This document shows, piece after piece, positions 26,901 to 35,600 of a stretch of DNA of 64,000 bases; position 1 is the stretch's first letter, and each line of letters starts with the position of its first letter. This stretch comes from Massilia sp. KIM. Its GTDB lineage: Bacteria > Pseudomonadota > Gammaproteobacteria > Burkholderiales > Burkholderiaceae_D. A program made the position numbers and the translations under genes. The stretch spans positions 1-64,000 of the forward strand of contig NZ_MVAD01000004.1 in the NCBI RefSeq assembly GCF_002007115.1, read 5' to 3'. A model generated the notes under the pieces. The model worked only from the letters and a program-made list of their open reading frames with translations. It did not search any database and was not told where the DNA came from.

Positions 26901-27820
26901 AGCGCCTGTCCACTTCCCTTGCGCGCGCGCTGCTGCTCGGCGCGCTGGTGCTGGGCGGGGCAGCCGCCCAGGCCCAGCAGCAGCCGGCCCCGCCCAGCGT
27001 CCAGCTGTGGCCGGGCGGCGCGCCCGGTTCCGAGAAACGCCACGGCGAGCCCGAGACGGTCAAGGACGGGGTCTACTACAGCAATGTGCACGACCCCTCG
27101 CTGACCGTTCTGAAGGCCGACCCGCGCCACGCCAACGGCGCGGCCGTGGTGGTGGTGCCGGGCGGCGGCCATCGCATGCTGGTGTTCCAGAACGAAGGCA
27201 TGCTGGCCGCCAAGAACCTGAACCGTATCGGCGTCACCGCCTTCGTGCTTAAGTACCGCCTGGCGCGCGACGAGGCCTCGGGCGCGAAGTACTCGATCGA
27301 GAACGACGCCGCCAGCGACCTGCGGCGCGCGGTCCGCTGGGTGCGCGCCAACGCCGCCCAGTACGGCGTAGACCCCGAGCGCGTGGGCGTGATGGGCTTC
27401 TCGGCCGGCGGCGAGCTGGTCTCGCTAGTGGCCGACAATCCGGAACCGGCCCCGCCGGCCAGGCGCGACGCGGTCGACCGCGAAAGCGCCCGTCCCGACT
27501 TCCAGGTGCTGGTCTATCCGGGCCCGCTGGGCGTGCCGGCGAAGGACGTGAAGAATGCCCCGCCGGCCTTCCTGGTGGCGGGCTCGCGCGACGCCTGCTG
27601 CATGCCGCCCACCATCGCGCTCTACCAGCAACTGGTCGCGGCCGGCGTGTCGGCCGAGCTGCACCTGTACGCCGACACCGACCACGCCTTCAACGTCGGC
27701 CAGCGCGGCGAGCGCGTCTCGCTGCAGCACTGGCCCGACCGCCTGAGTGACTGGCTGGCGGACGGCGGCTGGCTGGTGCCGCGCAAGGGGCGCAAGCCGG
27801 AAGGCGTGCCGGCGCCATGA
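26897..27820 (+). CDS. Exported alpha/beta hydrolase (esterase/acetyl-xylan-esterase-like)
   Basis: A 307-residue periplasmic or secreted alpha/beta hydrolase of the BD-FAE/xylan-esterase type. It has a signal peptide ending AAAQAQ, WPGGAPGSE at the mature start, an oxyanion segment VVVPGGGHRML, nucleophile Ser169 in GFSAGGE, Asp232 in GSRDACC and His263 in DTDHAFNVG. The GTG start overlaps the preceding stop (GTGA), so it is coupled to the beta-helix protein. It probably removes acyl groups or cleaves a sugar ester from the polymer handled by this cluster. The exact bond is unknown. Confidence 0.88.
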   Translation: MKRLSTSLARALLLGALVLGGAAAQAQQQPAPPSVQLWPGGAPGSEKRHGEPETVKDGVYYSNVHDPSLTVLKADPRHANGAAVVVVPGGGHRMLVFQNEGMLAAKNLNRIGVTAFVLKYRLARDEASGAKYSIENDAASDLRRAVRWVRANAAQYGVDPERVGVMGFSAGGELVSLVADNPEPAPPARRDAVDRESARPDFQVLVYPGPLGVPAKDVKNAPPAFLVAGSRDACCMPPTIALYQQLVAAGVSAELHLYADTDHAFNVGQRGERVSLQHWPDRLSDWLADGGWLVPRKGRKPEGVPAP

Positions 27821-27851
27821 TGCCGCCGTCCCGAGAATCAGAGGAGAACAC

Positions 27852-28613
27852 ATGAAACGCACGATGCTCGCGCTGGCCGCCTCGATGGCGCTGGCGCCCG
27901 CCGCCTGGGCCGACAGCCAGTTCAAGCTGCTCGTACTGGCGATTCCCAACAAGTACCACTACGAATACATCCCGATCGCCCGCGACAGCCTGGAAAGGCT
28001 GGGCAAGCTGCACTCCTTCGACTTCACCTGGACCAACAAGCCCCAGATCTTCGAGGGCGACCTCAAGCAGTATGCGGCGGTGATCTTCCTGAACACCCCG
28101 GGCGAGGAGCTGAACCCGGTCCAGCGCCAGAAGTTCGAGGACTACATGCGCGGCGGCGGCAACGCCATCGTGGTGCACCGCGCCGCGATCACGCCGCCGG
28201 ACAACTGGCCCTGGTACGAGAAGCTGGTCGGCCGCCGCGTGGGCGTGCACCCGATGCTGCAGACCGGCGTGGTGACCGTGGTCGACAAGGGCTTCCCGGC
28301 CACCTACGGCATTCCGGAGCGCTGGATCTGGAGCGACGAGTTCTACGTCACCACCAATCCCTACAACGTGAAGATCAACACGGTGCTGGGGGTGGACGAA
28401 TCGAGCTACGACCCGCGCAAGATCTGGCCGGGCCAGGTGTCCGAGCCCATGGGCAAGGACCACCCGATCGCCTGGCACCACCAGCACGAGAAGGGCCGCG
28501 TGTTCGTCACCACCCTCGGGCACGTGGGCGAGATGTACCGCGATCCGCAATACCTCACCCACCTGATGGGCGGGATCTACTGGGCCGCCACCGGCAAGGG
28601 CCAGTTGCGCTGA
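27852..28613 (+). CDS. Exported ThuA-domain protein
   Basis: A 253-residue protein with a 20-residue signal peptide (ending AAWA) and a ThuA-like class-I glutamine-amidotransferase-fold domain (KLLVLAIPNKYHYEYIP, VIFLNTPGEELNPVQRQKFEDYMRGGGNAIVVHRA, PIAWHHQHEKGRVFVTTLGH). ThuA proteins act in sugar metabolism, for example trehalose/keto-sugar utilisation, but the exported form has no defined reaction. A GAGGAGAACAC ribosome site precedes the ATG, 31 nt after the esterase stop. It closes the gluconate cluster. Confidence 0.88.
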   Translation: MKRTMLALAASMALAPAAWADSQFKLLVLAIPNKYHYEYIPIARDSLERLGKLHSFDFTWTNKPQIFEGDLKQYAAVIFLNTPGEELNPVQRQKFEDYMRGGGNAIVVHRAAITPPDNWPWYEKLVGRRVGVHPMLQTGVVTVVDKGFPATYGIPERWIWSDEFYVTTNPYNVKINTVLGVDESSYDPRKIWPGQVSEPMGKDHPIAWHHQHEKGRVFVTTLGHVGEMYRDPQYLTHLMGGIYWAATGKGQLR

Positions 28614-28622
28614 ACGGCAGGG

Positions 28623-28648
28623 CAGGGCCGGGTAGGCGATTGGCCCTG
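28623..28648 (+). terminator. Hairpin after the gluconate cluster
   Basis: CAGGGCC and GGCCCTG form a perfect 7-bp stem with a 12-nt loop, 10 nt after the ThuA stop. No T-run follows, so it may only stabilise the 3' end or assist Rho-dependent termination. Confidence 0.35.
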
Positions 28649-28650
28649 TA

Positions 28651-28680
28651 TTGACGGGCAAGCAGTCTCATCCGTACAAG
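28651..28680 (+). promoter_or_regulatory. Putative promoter of the hybrid kinase
   Basis: TTGACG, an 18-nt spacer and TACAAG (4 of 6 consensus) lie 77 nt upstream of the kinase ATG. The leader between them has no clear feature. Confidence 0.3.
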
Positions 28681-28757
28681 CCGGCGCGCGGGATTGTGGC
28701 AAGATAGCCGGGGACACGAGATCGTTCCCGGCCATCCATCCAGCCCCGTAACCCGCC

Positions 28758-31700
28758 ATGCATTCTCCCACCCTTGCGCTGCCCGGCATTGACGCCGCAG
28801 CTTTCGGCTGGCAGCTCTTCGAGCGCAGTCCCGACTGCGTCAAGCTGCTCAGCCTCGACGGCCGCCTGCTGGCCATGAACCGCAACGGGCTGAGCGCCCT
28901 CGAGATCGACGACACGGCCGCCGTGCTGGGCCAGCCCTGGGTCGCGCTCTGGCCCGAGGAGAGCCGAACAACCGTCGAGGCCGCGCTGGCCTCCGCCCGC
29001 GGCGGCGCCGACCAGCGCTTCGAGGCGCCCTGCCCCACCCTGCGCGGCAAGCCCAGATGGTGGGACGTGAACGTCAGCCTGGTGCCGGGCGCCGGGGGCC
29101 AGCCGGCCGTGCTGCTGGCGGTGTCGCGCGACATCACGGCGATGCGCCAGGCCGAGCGCGAGTTGCAGGCCGCCAACCGCAGCATGCGCGACGTGTTCCA
29201 CCAGGCGCCGGCCTTCATGTGCGTGCTGCGCGGTCCCGAGCACGTCTACGAAATGATCAACGAGCGCTACCTGCAACTGGTCGGTTACCGCGACCTGGTC
29301 GGCCGCAAGGTGCGCGACGCCCTGCCGGAACTGGCCGCCCAGGGTTACGTCGAGCTGCTCGACCGCGTCTACCGCAGCGGCGAGCCCTTCATCGGCGCCG
29401 ACCTGCCGCTGATGCTGCAACGCGGCCCCGGCATGGCGCCGGAAGAGCGCTACATCGACCTGGCCTTCACCGCCCTGCGCGACGCCGAAGGCGGCATCAG
29501 CGGGCTGCTGGTGCACGGGATCGACCAGACCGACCGCAAGCTGGCCGAACTGGCCCAGCGCGCCGACCGCGAGCGCATGCAGCTGGCGGCCGAGGCGGCG
29601 GAACTCGGCCTGTGGACCTGGCGCCCCGAGGACGACATGGTGCACTGGGAGAACGCGCGCCTGTTCGAGATCTTCGGGCTGTCGCCCGAGCAGCCGCCCG
29701 TGAACGCGGCGCGCTTCCTGCAGGAGTTCATCCACCCCGACGACGCCCCCGCCTTCGGCGCCGCGGTCGCGCGCACCCTGGAGAGCGGCGCCCCCCTGTT
29801 CTTCCACGGGCGGATACGGCGCAGCGACGGCGAGCAGCGCTGGATCGAAGTGTTCGGGCGCGCCCGCCAGTCCCAGGGCGAGGGCCCGCCCCAGCTGGTG
29901 GGCGCGGTGAGCGACATCACCGAACGCAAGCTGGCCGAGCTGGCGCTGCACGAAACCCGCGAGCGCTTCGAGAAGCTGGTCAGCCAGGCCGCCACCGGGG
30001 TGGTCCAGATGGACGTCGACGGCCACATCACCTTCGCCAACGGGAAGTACTGCGAGATGCTGGGCTACGCGCCGGGGGAACTGATCGGCCGCCACGTGAT
30101 GGACGTGACCGCGCCCGATTCGCTCGGCGCCACCGCGGCGGCGATGCGCAAGCTGCGCGAGGACGGCATCGGCTTCGTCATCGACAAATCCTACCTGCGC
30201 CGCGACGGCAGCCTGATGCCGGCCACCAGCAGCGTCAACGCGCTGCGCGGCCCGCAGGGCGAATTCCAGGGCATGGTGGCGATCGTGCTCGACACCACCG
30301 AGAGCAAGCGCGCGGCCGAGCGCCTGCGCGCCAGCGAGGAGCGTTACCGCACCCTGTTCGAATCGATGGACCAGGGCTTCTGCATCATCGACATCCTGTT
30401 CGACCCGGCCGGCCAGCCGGTCGACTACCGCTTCATGGAGATGAACCGGATGTTCGAGCGCCACACCGGCCTGTCGAACGCGGTCGGGCGCACCGCCCTG
30501 GAGCTGGTGCCGTCCCTGGACCGTTTCTGGATCGAGACCTACGGCCGGGTGGCGACCACCGGCGAAGCGGCGCGCTTCGAGAGCGAGGCCCGGGCCATGG
30601 GGCGCTGGTTCGACGTCTACGCCACCCGCATCGGCGGCGCCGGCAGCGCCCGCGTCGCGCTGCTGTTCAGCGACATCACGGCGCGCAAGGCTTCGGAAGA
30701 CAGGCTGCGCACCCTGGCCGACGGGCTGGCAGAAGCGGACCGCCGCAAGACCGAGTTCCTGGCCACCCTGGCGCACGAGCTGCGCAACCCGCTGGCGCCG
30801 ATCCGCAGCGGCCTGGCCGTGATCCGCCTGAGCGGCGACAACCCCGCCGCGGTCGCCAAGGTGCGCCAGATGATGGAGCGCCAGGTGGGACACATGGTGC
30901 ACCTGATCGACGACCTGCTCGACGTCGCGCGCATCAGCGGCGGCAAGCTGGAGCTCAAGAAGGCGCGCGTCGACCTGCGCACGGTGCTGTCCAGCGCCGT
31001 CGAGACCAGCCTGCCGGCGCTCGAGGCGGGCCGCCACATGCTCGACCTCGACCTGGCCGGCCAGGCCCTGATGGCCGACGCCGACCCGACCCGCATCGCC
31101 CAGGTGGTGGCCAACCTGCTCAACAACGCCGCCAAGTACACGCCGGCGGGCGGGCGCATCCACCTGTCGGCGCGCCGCGACGCCGGCACGGCGGTGATCG
31201 CGGTGTCCGACACCGGGGTCGGCATCCCGGCCGAGTCGCTGGACGGCGTGTTCGACATGTTCAACCAGGTCGGCCGCAACCTCGACCGGGCCCAGGGCGG
31301 GCTCGGGATCGGCCTGTCCCTGGTGCGGCGACTGGTCGAGATGCATGAGGGGACGGTGGAGGCCGACAGCGCGGGCAGCGGGAAGGGCAGCGTGTTCACC
31401 GTGCGCCTGCCGCTGGCGCAGGACGCCGTGGATGCGCCGCCGGTGGGCGCGGCGGCGCCTGCGCAGGCCGCGCCCACCGGCGGCGCGCGCGTGCTGGTGG
31501 TCGACGACAACGTGGACGCGGCGACCACCCTGTCCATGGTGCTGGAGATGAACGGGCACGCGACCCGGATCGCGCACGATGGCCAGGCGGGATTGGCGGC
31601 GGCGCGCGCCTTCGCGCCCCAGGTCGTGTTCCTCGACATCGGCATGCCGGGCATGAACGGCTACGAAACGGCGCGCGCGATGCTCGCCCTGCCGGAACTG

Positions 31701-31862
31701 GCGGGCGTCGTGCTGGTCGCCCTCACCGGCTGGGGCGCGGACAGCGACCGCAGCCAGTCGAGCGAAGCCGGTTTCGACCACCACCTGACCAAGCCGGTCC
31801 AGCTCGAGGCGGTCGAGGCGATCCTGGCGCGGCACGCGCCGCGCCAGCCGGGAAACACCTAG
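28758..31862 (+). CDS. Multi-PAS hybrid sensor histidine kinase
   Basis: A 1034-residue hybrid kinase with no signal peptide or membrane helix, so a cytoplasmic sensor. About five PAS/PAC units fill residues 13-650 (examples: DGRLLAMNRNG, VYEMINERYLQLVGYRD, VQMDVDGHITFANGKY). HisKA follows with phospho-acceptor His673 in ATLAHELRNPLAPI, then the HATPase with NLLNNAAKYTPAGG and DTGVGIPAES, and a C-terminal receiver (about 910-1030) with phospho-acceptor Asp960 in VVFLDIGMPGMNGYE and the conserved Lys in HLTKPVQLE. No response regulator with an output domain is adjacent, so its target is unknown. The ribosome site is weak. Its stop overlaps the stop of the convergent DUF2149 gene. Confidence 0.93.
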   Translation: MHSPTLALPGIDAAAFGWQLFERSPDCVKLLSLDGRLLAMNRNGLSALEIDDTAAVLGQPWVALWPEESRTTVEAALASARGGADQRFEAPCPTLRGKPRWWDVNVSLVPGAGGQPAVLLAVSRDITAMRQAERELQAANRSMRDVFHQAPAFMCVLRGPEHVYEMINERYLQLVGYRDLVGRKVRDALPELAAQGYVELLDRVYRSGEPFIGADLPLMLQRGPGMAPEERYIDLAFTALRDAEGGISGLLVHGIDQTDRKLAELAQRADRERMQLAAEAAELGLWTWRPEDDMVHWENARLFEIFGLSPEQPPVNAARFLQEFIHPDDAPAFGAAVARTLESGAPLFFHGRIRRSDGEQRWIEVFGRARQSQGEGPPQLVGAVSDITERKLAELALHETRERFEKLVSQAATGVVQMDVDGHITFANGKYCEMLGYAPGELIGRHVMDVTAPDSLGATAAAMRKLREDGIGFVIDKSYLRRDGSLMPATSSVNALRGPQGEFQGMVAIVLDTTESKRAAERLRASEERYRTLFESMDQGFCIIDILFDPAGQPVDYRFMEMNRMFERHTGLSNAVGRTALELVPSLDRFWIETYGRVATTGEAARFESEARAMGRWFDVYATRIGGAGSARVALLFSDITARKASEDRLRTLADGLAEADRRKTEFLATLAHELRNPLAPIRSGLAVIRLSGDNPAAVAKVRQMMERQVGHMVHLIDDLLDVARISGGKLELKKARVDLRTVLSSAVETSLPALEAGRHMLDLDLAGQALMADADPTRIAQVVANLLNNAAKYTPAGGRIHLSARRDAGTAVIAVSDTGVGIPAESLDGVFDMFNQVGRNLDRAQGGLGIGLSLVRRLVEMHEGTVEADSAGSGKGSVFTVRLPLAQDAVDAPPVGAAAPAQAAPTGGARVLVVDDNVDAATTLSMVLEMNGHATRIAHDGQAGLAAARAFAPQVVFLDIGMPGMNGYETARAMLALPELAGVVLVALTGWGADSDRSQSSEAGFDHHLTKPVQLEAVEAILARHAPRQPGNT

Positions 31863-32182
31863 CGCGCGGCCCTGGCCGGCTCGATCAGCACCAGCTTGCC
31901 GGTCTTCGGATCGCGGTACACCTCGCCCACCCGGTCGTAGCCGCTGCCGGCATCGGTGACGCCGGCGGCGGGACGCTCGATCTGCCGCCCCTTCTCGACC
32001 GGCTGCGGGGTCTTGAGCGCGCCCTGCGTGCCGGCGATGGCGGCGATCAGCCCGCAGGCGAACACCAGCATCACGTCCACCAGGTTGACCAGGCTGGCGC
32101 GCGGGTCCTCGTCGCTCTGGTCGAAACGGGCGTCGAGGCGGGAATACAGGCGCAGGCGCGCCCGTGGCGGCGGCGCGCTCAT
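31859..32182 (-). CDS. DUF2149 membrane protein (HmuV/ExbD-like partner)
   Basis: A 107-residue protein with one N-terminal membrane helix (VNLVDVMLVFACGLIAAIAG) after a charged start (RFDQSDEDPRASLVNLVD), then a soluble tail containing YRDPKTGKLVLIEP. This is the DUF2149 pattern, with ExbD-like topology and a conserved Asp at the edge of the helix. It overlaps the MotA/ExbB-like gene by four bases (ATGA) and is third in the riboswitch-controlled operon. In HmuSTUV systems a DUF2149 protein partners the MotA/TolQ protein, so a proton-driven energising pair is inferred. Confidence 0.85.
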   Translation of the reverse strand: MSAPPPRARLRLYSRLDARFDQSDEDPRASLVNLVDVMLVFACGLIAAIAGTQGALKTPQPVEKGRQIERPAAGVTDAGSGYDRVGEVYRDPKTGKLVLIEPARAAR

Positions 32183-32622
32183 GCCGCCGTCTCCATCTTC
32201 TCCAGCACTTCTTCGTACCAGCGGCGGCGCAGCTTGCCGATCACCAGGCCGCCGATGCCGGCGACCAGGCCCAGCACGGTCGCGTCGAAGGCCACGGTCA
32301 CGGCGCTGGCCAGCTTGGCCGGGTCGCCCTGGCCCAGCGCCGCCAGGCCCGGCCCGAGCGGGATGATGGTGGCCATCAGGCCCAGCATGGGCGGAATGCG
32401 CGCCAGCAGGTCGGCGCGCTCCAGGCGGCGCCGGGCGACGGCCTGGACCTGCGCCAGGTCGCCGCTGGCGCCGAGCTTGGCCAGGCCGTGGAAGCGTTCG
32501 CCGCAGGCGATGCCGGCTTCGGCCACGGCCACGGCGCAGGCCGCGAGCAGGGCCGCCAGCGAGGGCGCCAGCAGCCAGCTGACCGCATCGTGCAGCCAGG
32601 CGAAGGACAAGGTTTCGATCAT
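32179..32622 (-). CDS. MotA/TolQ/ExbB-type proton channel protein
   Basis: A 147-residue inner-membrane protein of the MotA/TolQ/ExbB family. A first helix (LLAPSLAALLAACAVAVAEAG) is followed by a cytoplasmic loop and the two conserved helices IPPMLGLMATIIPLGPGLAALG and VTVAFDATVLGLVAGIGGLVIG, with the family pore residues and Pro. The ATG at 32622 follows CGGAGACTCTC and overlaps the stop of the CobN-like gene; an upstream in-frame ATG would add 14 residues. It probably forms a stator with the DUF2149 protein to power the CobN-like protein or an outer-membrane step. Confidence 0.87.
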   Translation of the reverse strand: MIETLSFAWLHDAVSWLLAPSLAALLAACAVAVAEAGIACGERFHGLAKLGASGDLAQVQAVARRRLERADLLARIPPMLGLMATIIPLGPGLAALGQGDPAKLASAVTVAFDATVLGLVAGIGGLVIGKLRRRWYEEVLEKMETAA

Positions 32623-35600
32623 GAGAGTCTCCGTACGGATGGGGATGGATGGCGGCCGCGCCACAGGCCGAGCGAGAACAGGGCGATGCCGGCGGCGAGC
32701 AGCCCCAGCACCTGGACGATGCGCGCGGCGGGCGCCAGCGCGGGCGGCGCGAGCCGGCTCAGTTCATAGGCGCGCGCGACCGGCTGCTGGGCGCTCGCTG
32801 CCTGCGCCTGCAGGCCCTCGGCGCGCGAGGCGGCTTTCGACTGGGACTGCGCCGGCGCGCCGCGCGATGGGGCGGAAGCGGCGGGCGGGCTGGAAGGCAG
32901 CAGTTCGCCGCGCGCCTTTGCCAGGGTGACGCCGAGCGCCTGGGCGTCGGCCTGGTCCAGTTGCGGCGCCAGCCAGCGCCACATCGGATGGTCAGGCGCC
33001 GCGTGGCCGCTGCCCGGCAGGCCGTTGGCGGCCACCAGGCGCGCCAGCTCGCCGCCCAGGCGGCGGATGGTCTCGGGCTCGGTCTGCCAGAAGCCCTTCT
33101 CGGCGGCCACCATGAACACCGCCAGCATGTGGGCCTTGACGTGGGCGTTGTGGCGCTGGCCCAGGAATTGCGGCAGGCCCAGCCCGTGGGCGTCGTCGAA
33201 ATACACTGCCTTGACCTCGTCCCAGGCCCAGTTCTTGACCAGGTCCGGGCGCGTGACCTGCCAGCCCCACAGGTTCTCGACGAATTCCTGACCCATGGTG
33301 CGCGCGCCGGCATAGCCATGCGCCATCAGCGGCTTGAGCCAGGCCGGGTTGAGGAAGCGTCCGCGCAGCTCGCCCAGCAGGCTGGAGGCCAGCGGCTCGA
33401 CGTCGGCGCGGCCGGGCTGGGCGTGCTGCAGGATCAGGGCTTGCGGCACGCGCCCGGTGCGGCCCTCGATGGCCAGCGAAAGGCCGCCCAGGTAGTCGAA
33501 GGCGTCGTTGTTGTCGAGCAGGCCGTACAGGTTGCTGGCGCGGCCGTGGTAGGTGCGGGCGATGCCGTCCAGCGCCACGTCGAAGGCGGCGTGCTGCGCT
33601 TCGCCGTTGGCGTCCAGGCCATAGGCGTGGCCCATGCGGGTGCGGTAGGCGCGGCCGATCTCCTCGCGCTCGCGCCAGGCGCCGGAGCGTTCGGTCAGGC
33701 GGTTCACGCCGGTGCCGTAGGCGCCGGGCGCGTCGCCGAAGATGCGCTGGGCGGCGGCGACGCCGGCCTCGGGAGCGGGCATGCCGCCGCGCTGCAGCGT
33801 TTGGGCGCGCGCCAGCCATTCGCGCGCCACGCTGTTCGCAGCCAGCGGCTCGCGTCCCCAGGGAGCGCCATTCAGCGGCGCCAGCGCCGCCTGCAAGGCC
33901 TCGCGCAGTAGCGGCTGCTCCTCGGCCAGCGCGTCCGCGGACGCGGCCAGCGCCAGCCGCCCGGCGCGGTCGATCAGGCGGATCAGGTTGGGGTAGAGGT
34001 CGCGGAACAGGCCCGAGGTGGTGACCAGGGCGTCGCGCCGCGGCGCGCCGGGCTTGAGGCGCACGTCGGTGACGATGCCGCGCGCGTTCCACACCGGCTC
34101 GGCGCCCATCATGGCCAGCGCGAAGGCCACCATCACGCCCTCGTCGCGCACCGCGTCCGAGGCCCACAGGATGATGCCTTCGCTGCCCTGGCGGCCCGCA
34201 TCGCGGGCGTCGGCCTTGGTGGCCAGGCGCTCGCCCAGCCCGTAGCCCAGGCGGGTCGGCAGGATGTCGCCGTCCACCGCGTGGAAGTTGCGCCCGGTGG
34301 GCAGGGCCTCGGGCGAGCGCAGCGGATCGTTGCCCTTGCCCGGCTCGATGTAGCGGCCTTCGAGGCCGGCCAGCAGCGCCGCCATTTCCAGGCGCGGCGA
34401 GTCGGCCAGCTTGCGCTCGGTGCCGGCGTCGAACACCCCGCCCTTCTTCATCGAGTCCAGCATCAGGTCGAGCGACTTGCGCTCCCAGGGGCGGCCGAAC
34501 ACGTGCAGCCCGTAAGGCATGAACTTCTCCTGCAGCTTGGTGAGATAGTGGCCGATCTCGTGCGCCAGCAGGTCGTCGTCGGCGGCGTCGAAACCGATGC
34601 CGCGCACCTTGAGCACGTCTTCCATCGAGGCCTCGAGCTCGGCGCGCAGGTTGAGCGCCACCACCCGCTCGCGCATCAGGCTCGCGGCCTGGGCCTTGAG
34701 CGACTCGGAGCTGGCGGCCTCGAAGCTTTCGACCACCTGGCGCAGCGAAAGCAGCTCGTCGTACAGGGGCGTGGAGGCGAGCGGCGGGGTCAGGTGGTCG
34801 ACCATCACCGCCAGGCCGCGCCGCTTGGCCTGGGTGCCCTCGCCCACGCCGTCCACGATGTAGGGGTAGATGCCGGGCAGCTCGCCCGCGATCAGGCTGG
34901 GGTAGTCGTCGGCGGCGAGGCCCACGGCTTTCCCGGGCAGGAATTCATAGGTCGAGTGGCGGCCCACGTGCACCAGGGCGTCGGCCTTGAAGCGCTCGCG
35001 CACCCAGTGGTAGAAGGCCAGGTACTGGTGCGGCGGCGTGATGCTGGTGTTGGCATGCAGCAGTTCCTCGTCCACTTCCCAGCCACGCGGCGGCTGCGGG
35101 CCGATGAAGACGTTGCCGAACACCAGGCCGGGCACCAGCAGGCGGCCGCCGTCGACCATGACCTTGCCGGGCGCCGCGCCCCAGCCGCGCATGCCTTCGA
35201 TGCGGTAGCCGGCCAGGCGCCGCTGCAGGGGCGCGAGCGAGGCGCAGGCGCGCGCGGGACGCTCGTCCAGGCAGGCGCGGTAGCCTTCGTCCAGCAGCGC
35301 AAGGTCGCGCAGGGCCGCTTCGCGCTGCGGGTGGTCGGCGCCTTCGACCAGGTGCAGCAGCTCCTTCACGATCAGCGCGGCCTGCTTGCGGCCGAGGGCG
35401 CGCTCGCCCGCCGCCTCGGCTTCCAGCACCTCCGCATGCAGGCGTCCCAGCAGGCCGTTCTGCATCTCGCCCCGCACCCGGGGCGACAGGGTGGCGAACC
35501 AGCGCGCGTAGTCCGCGGCGGAGACGCCGTTGACCGCCGGGTTCATCTCGCGCAGCGCGGCGCGGTCCTCCGGCAGGTTGACGCCGTGGGCCATGATGCG

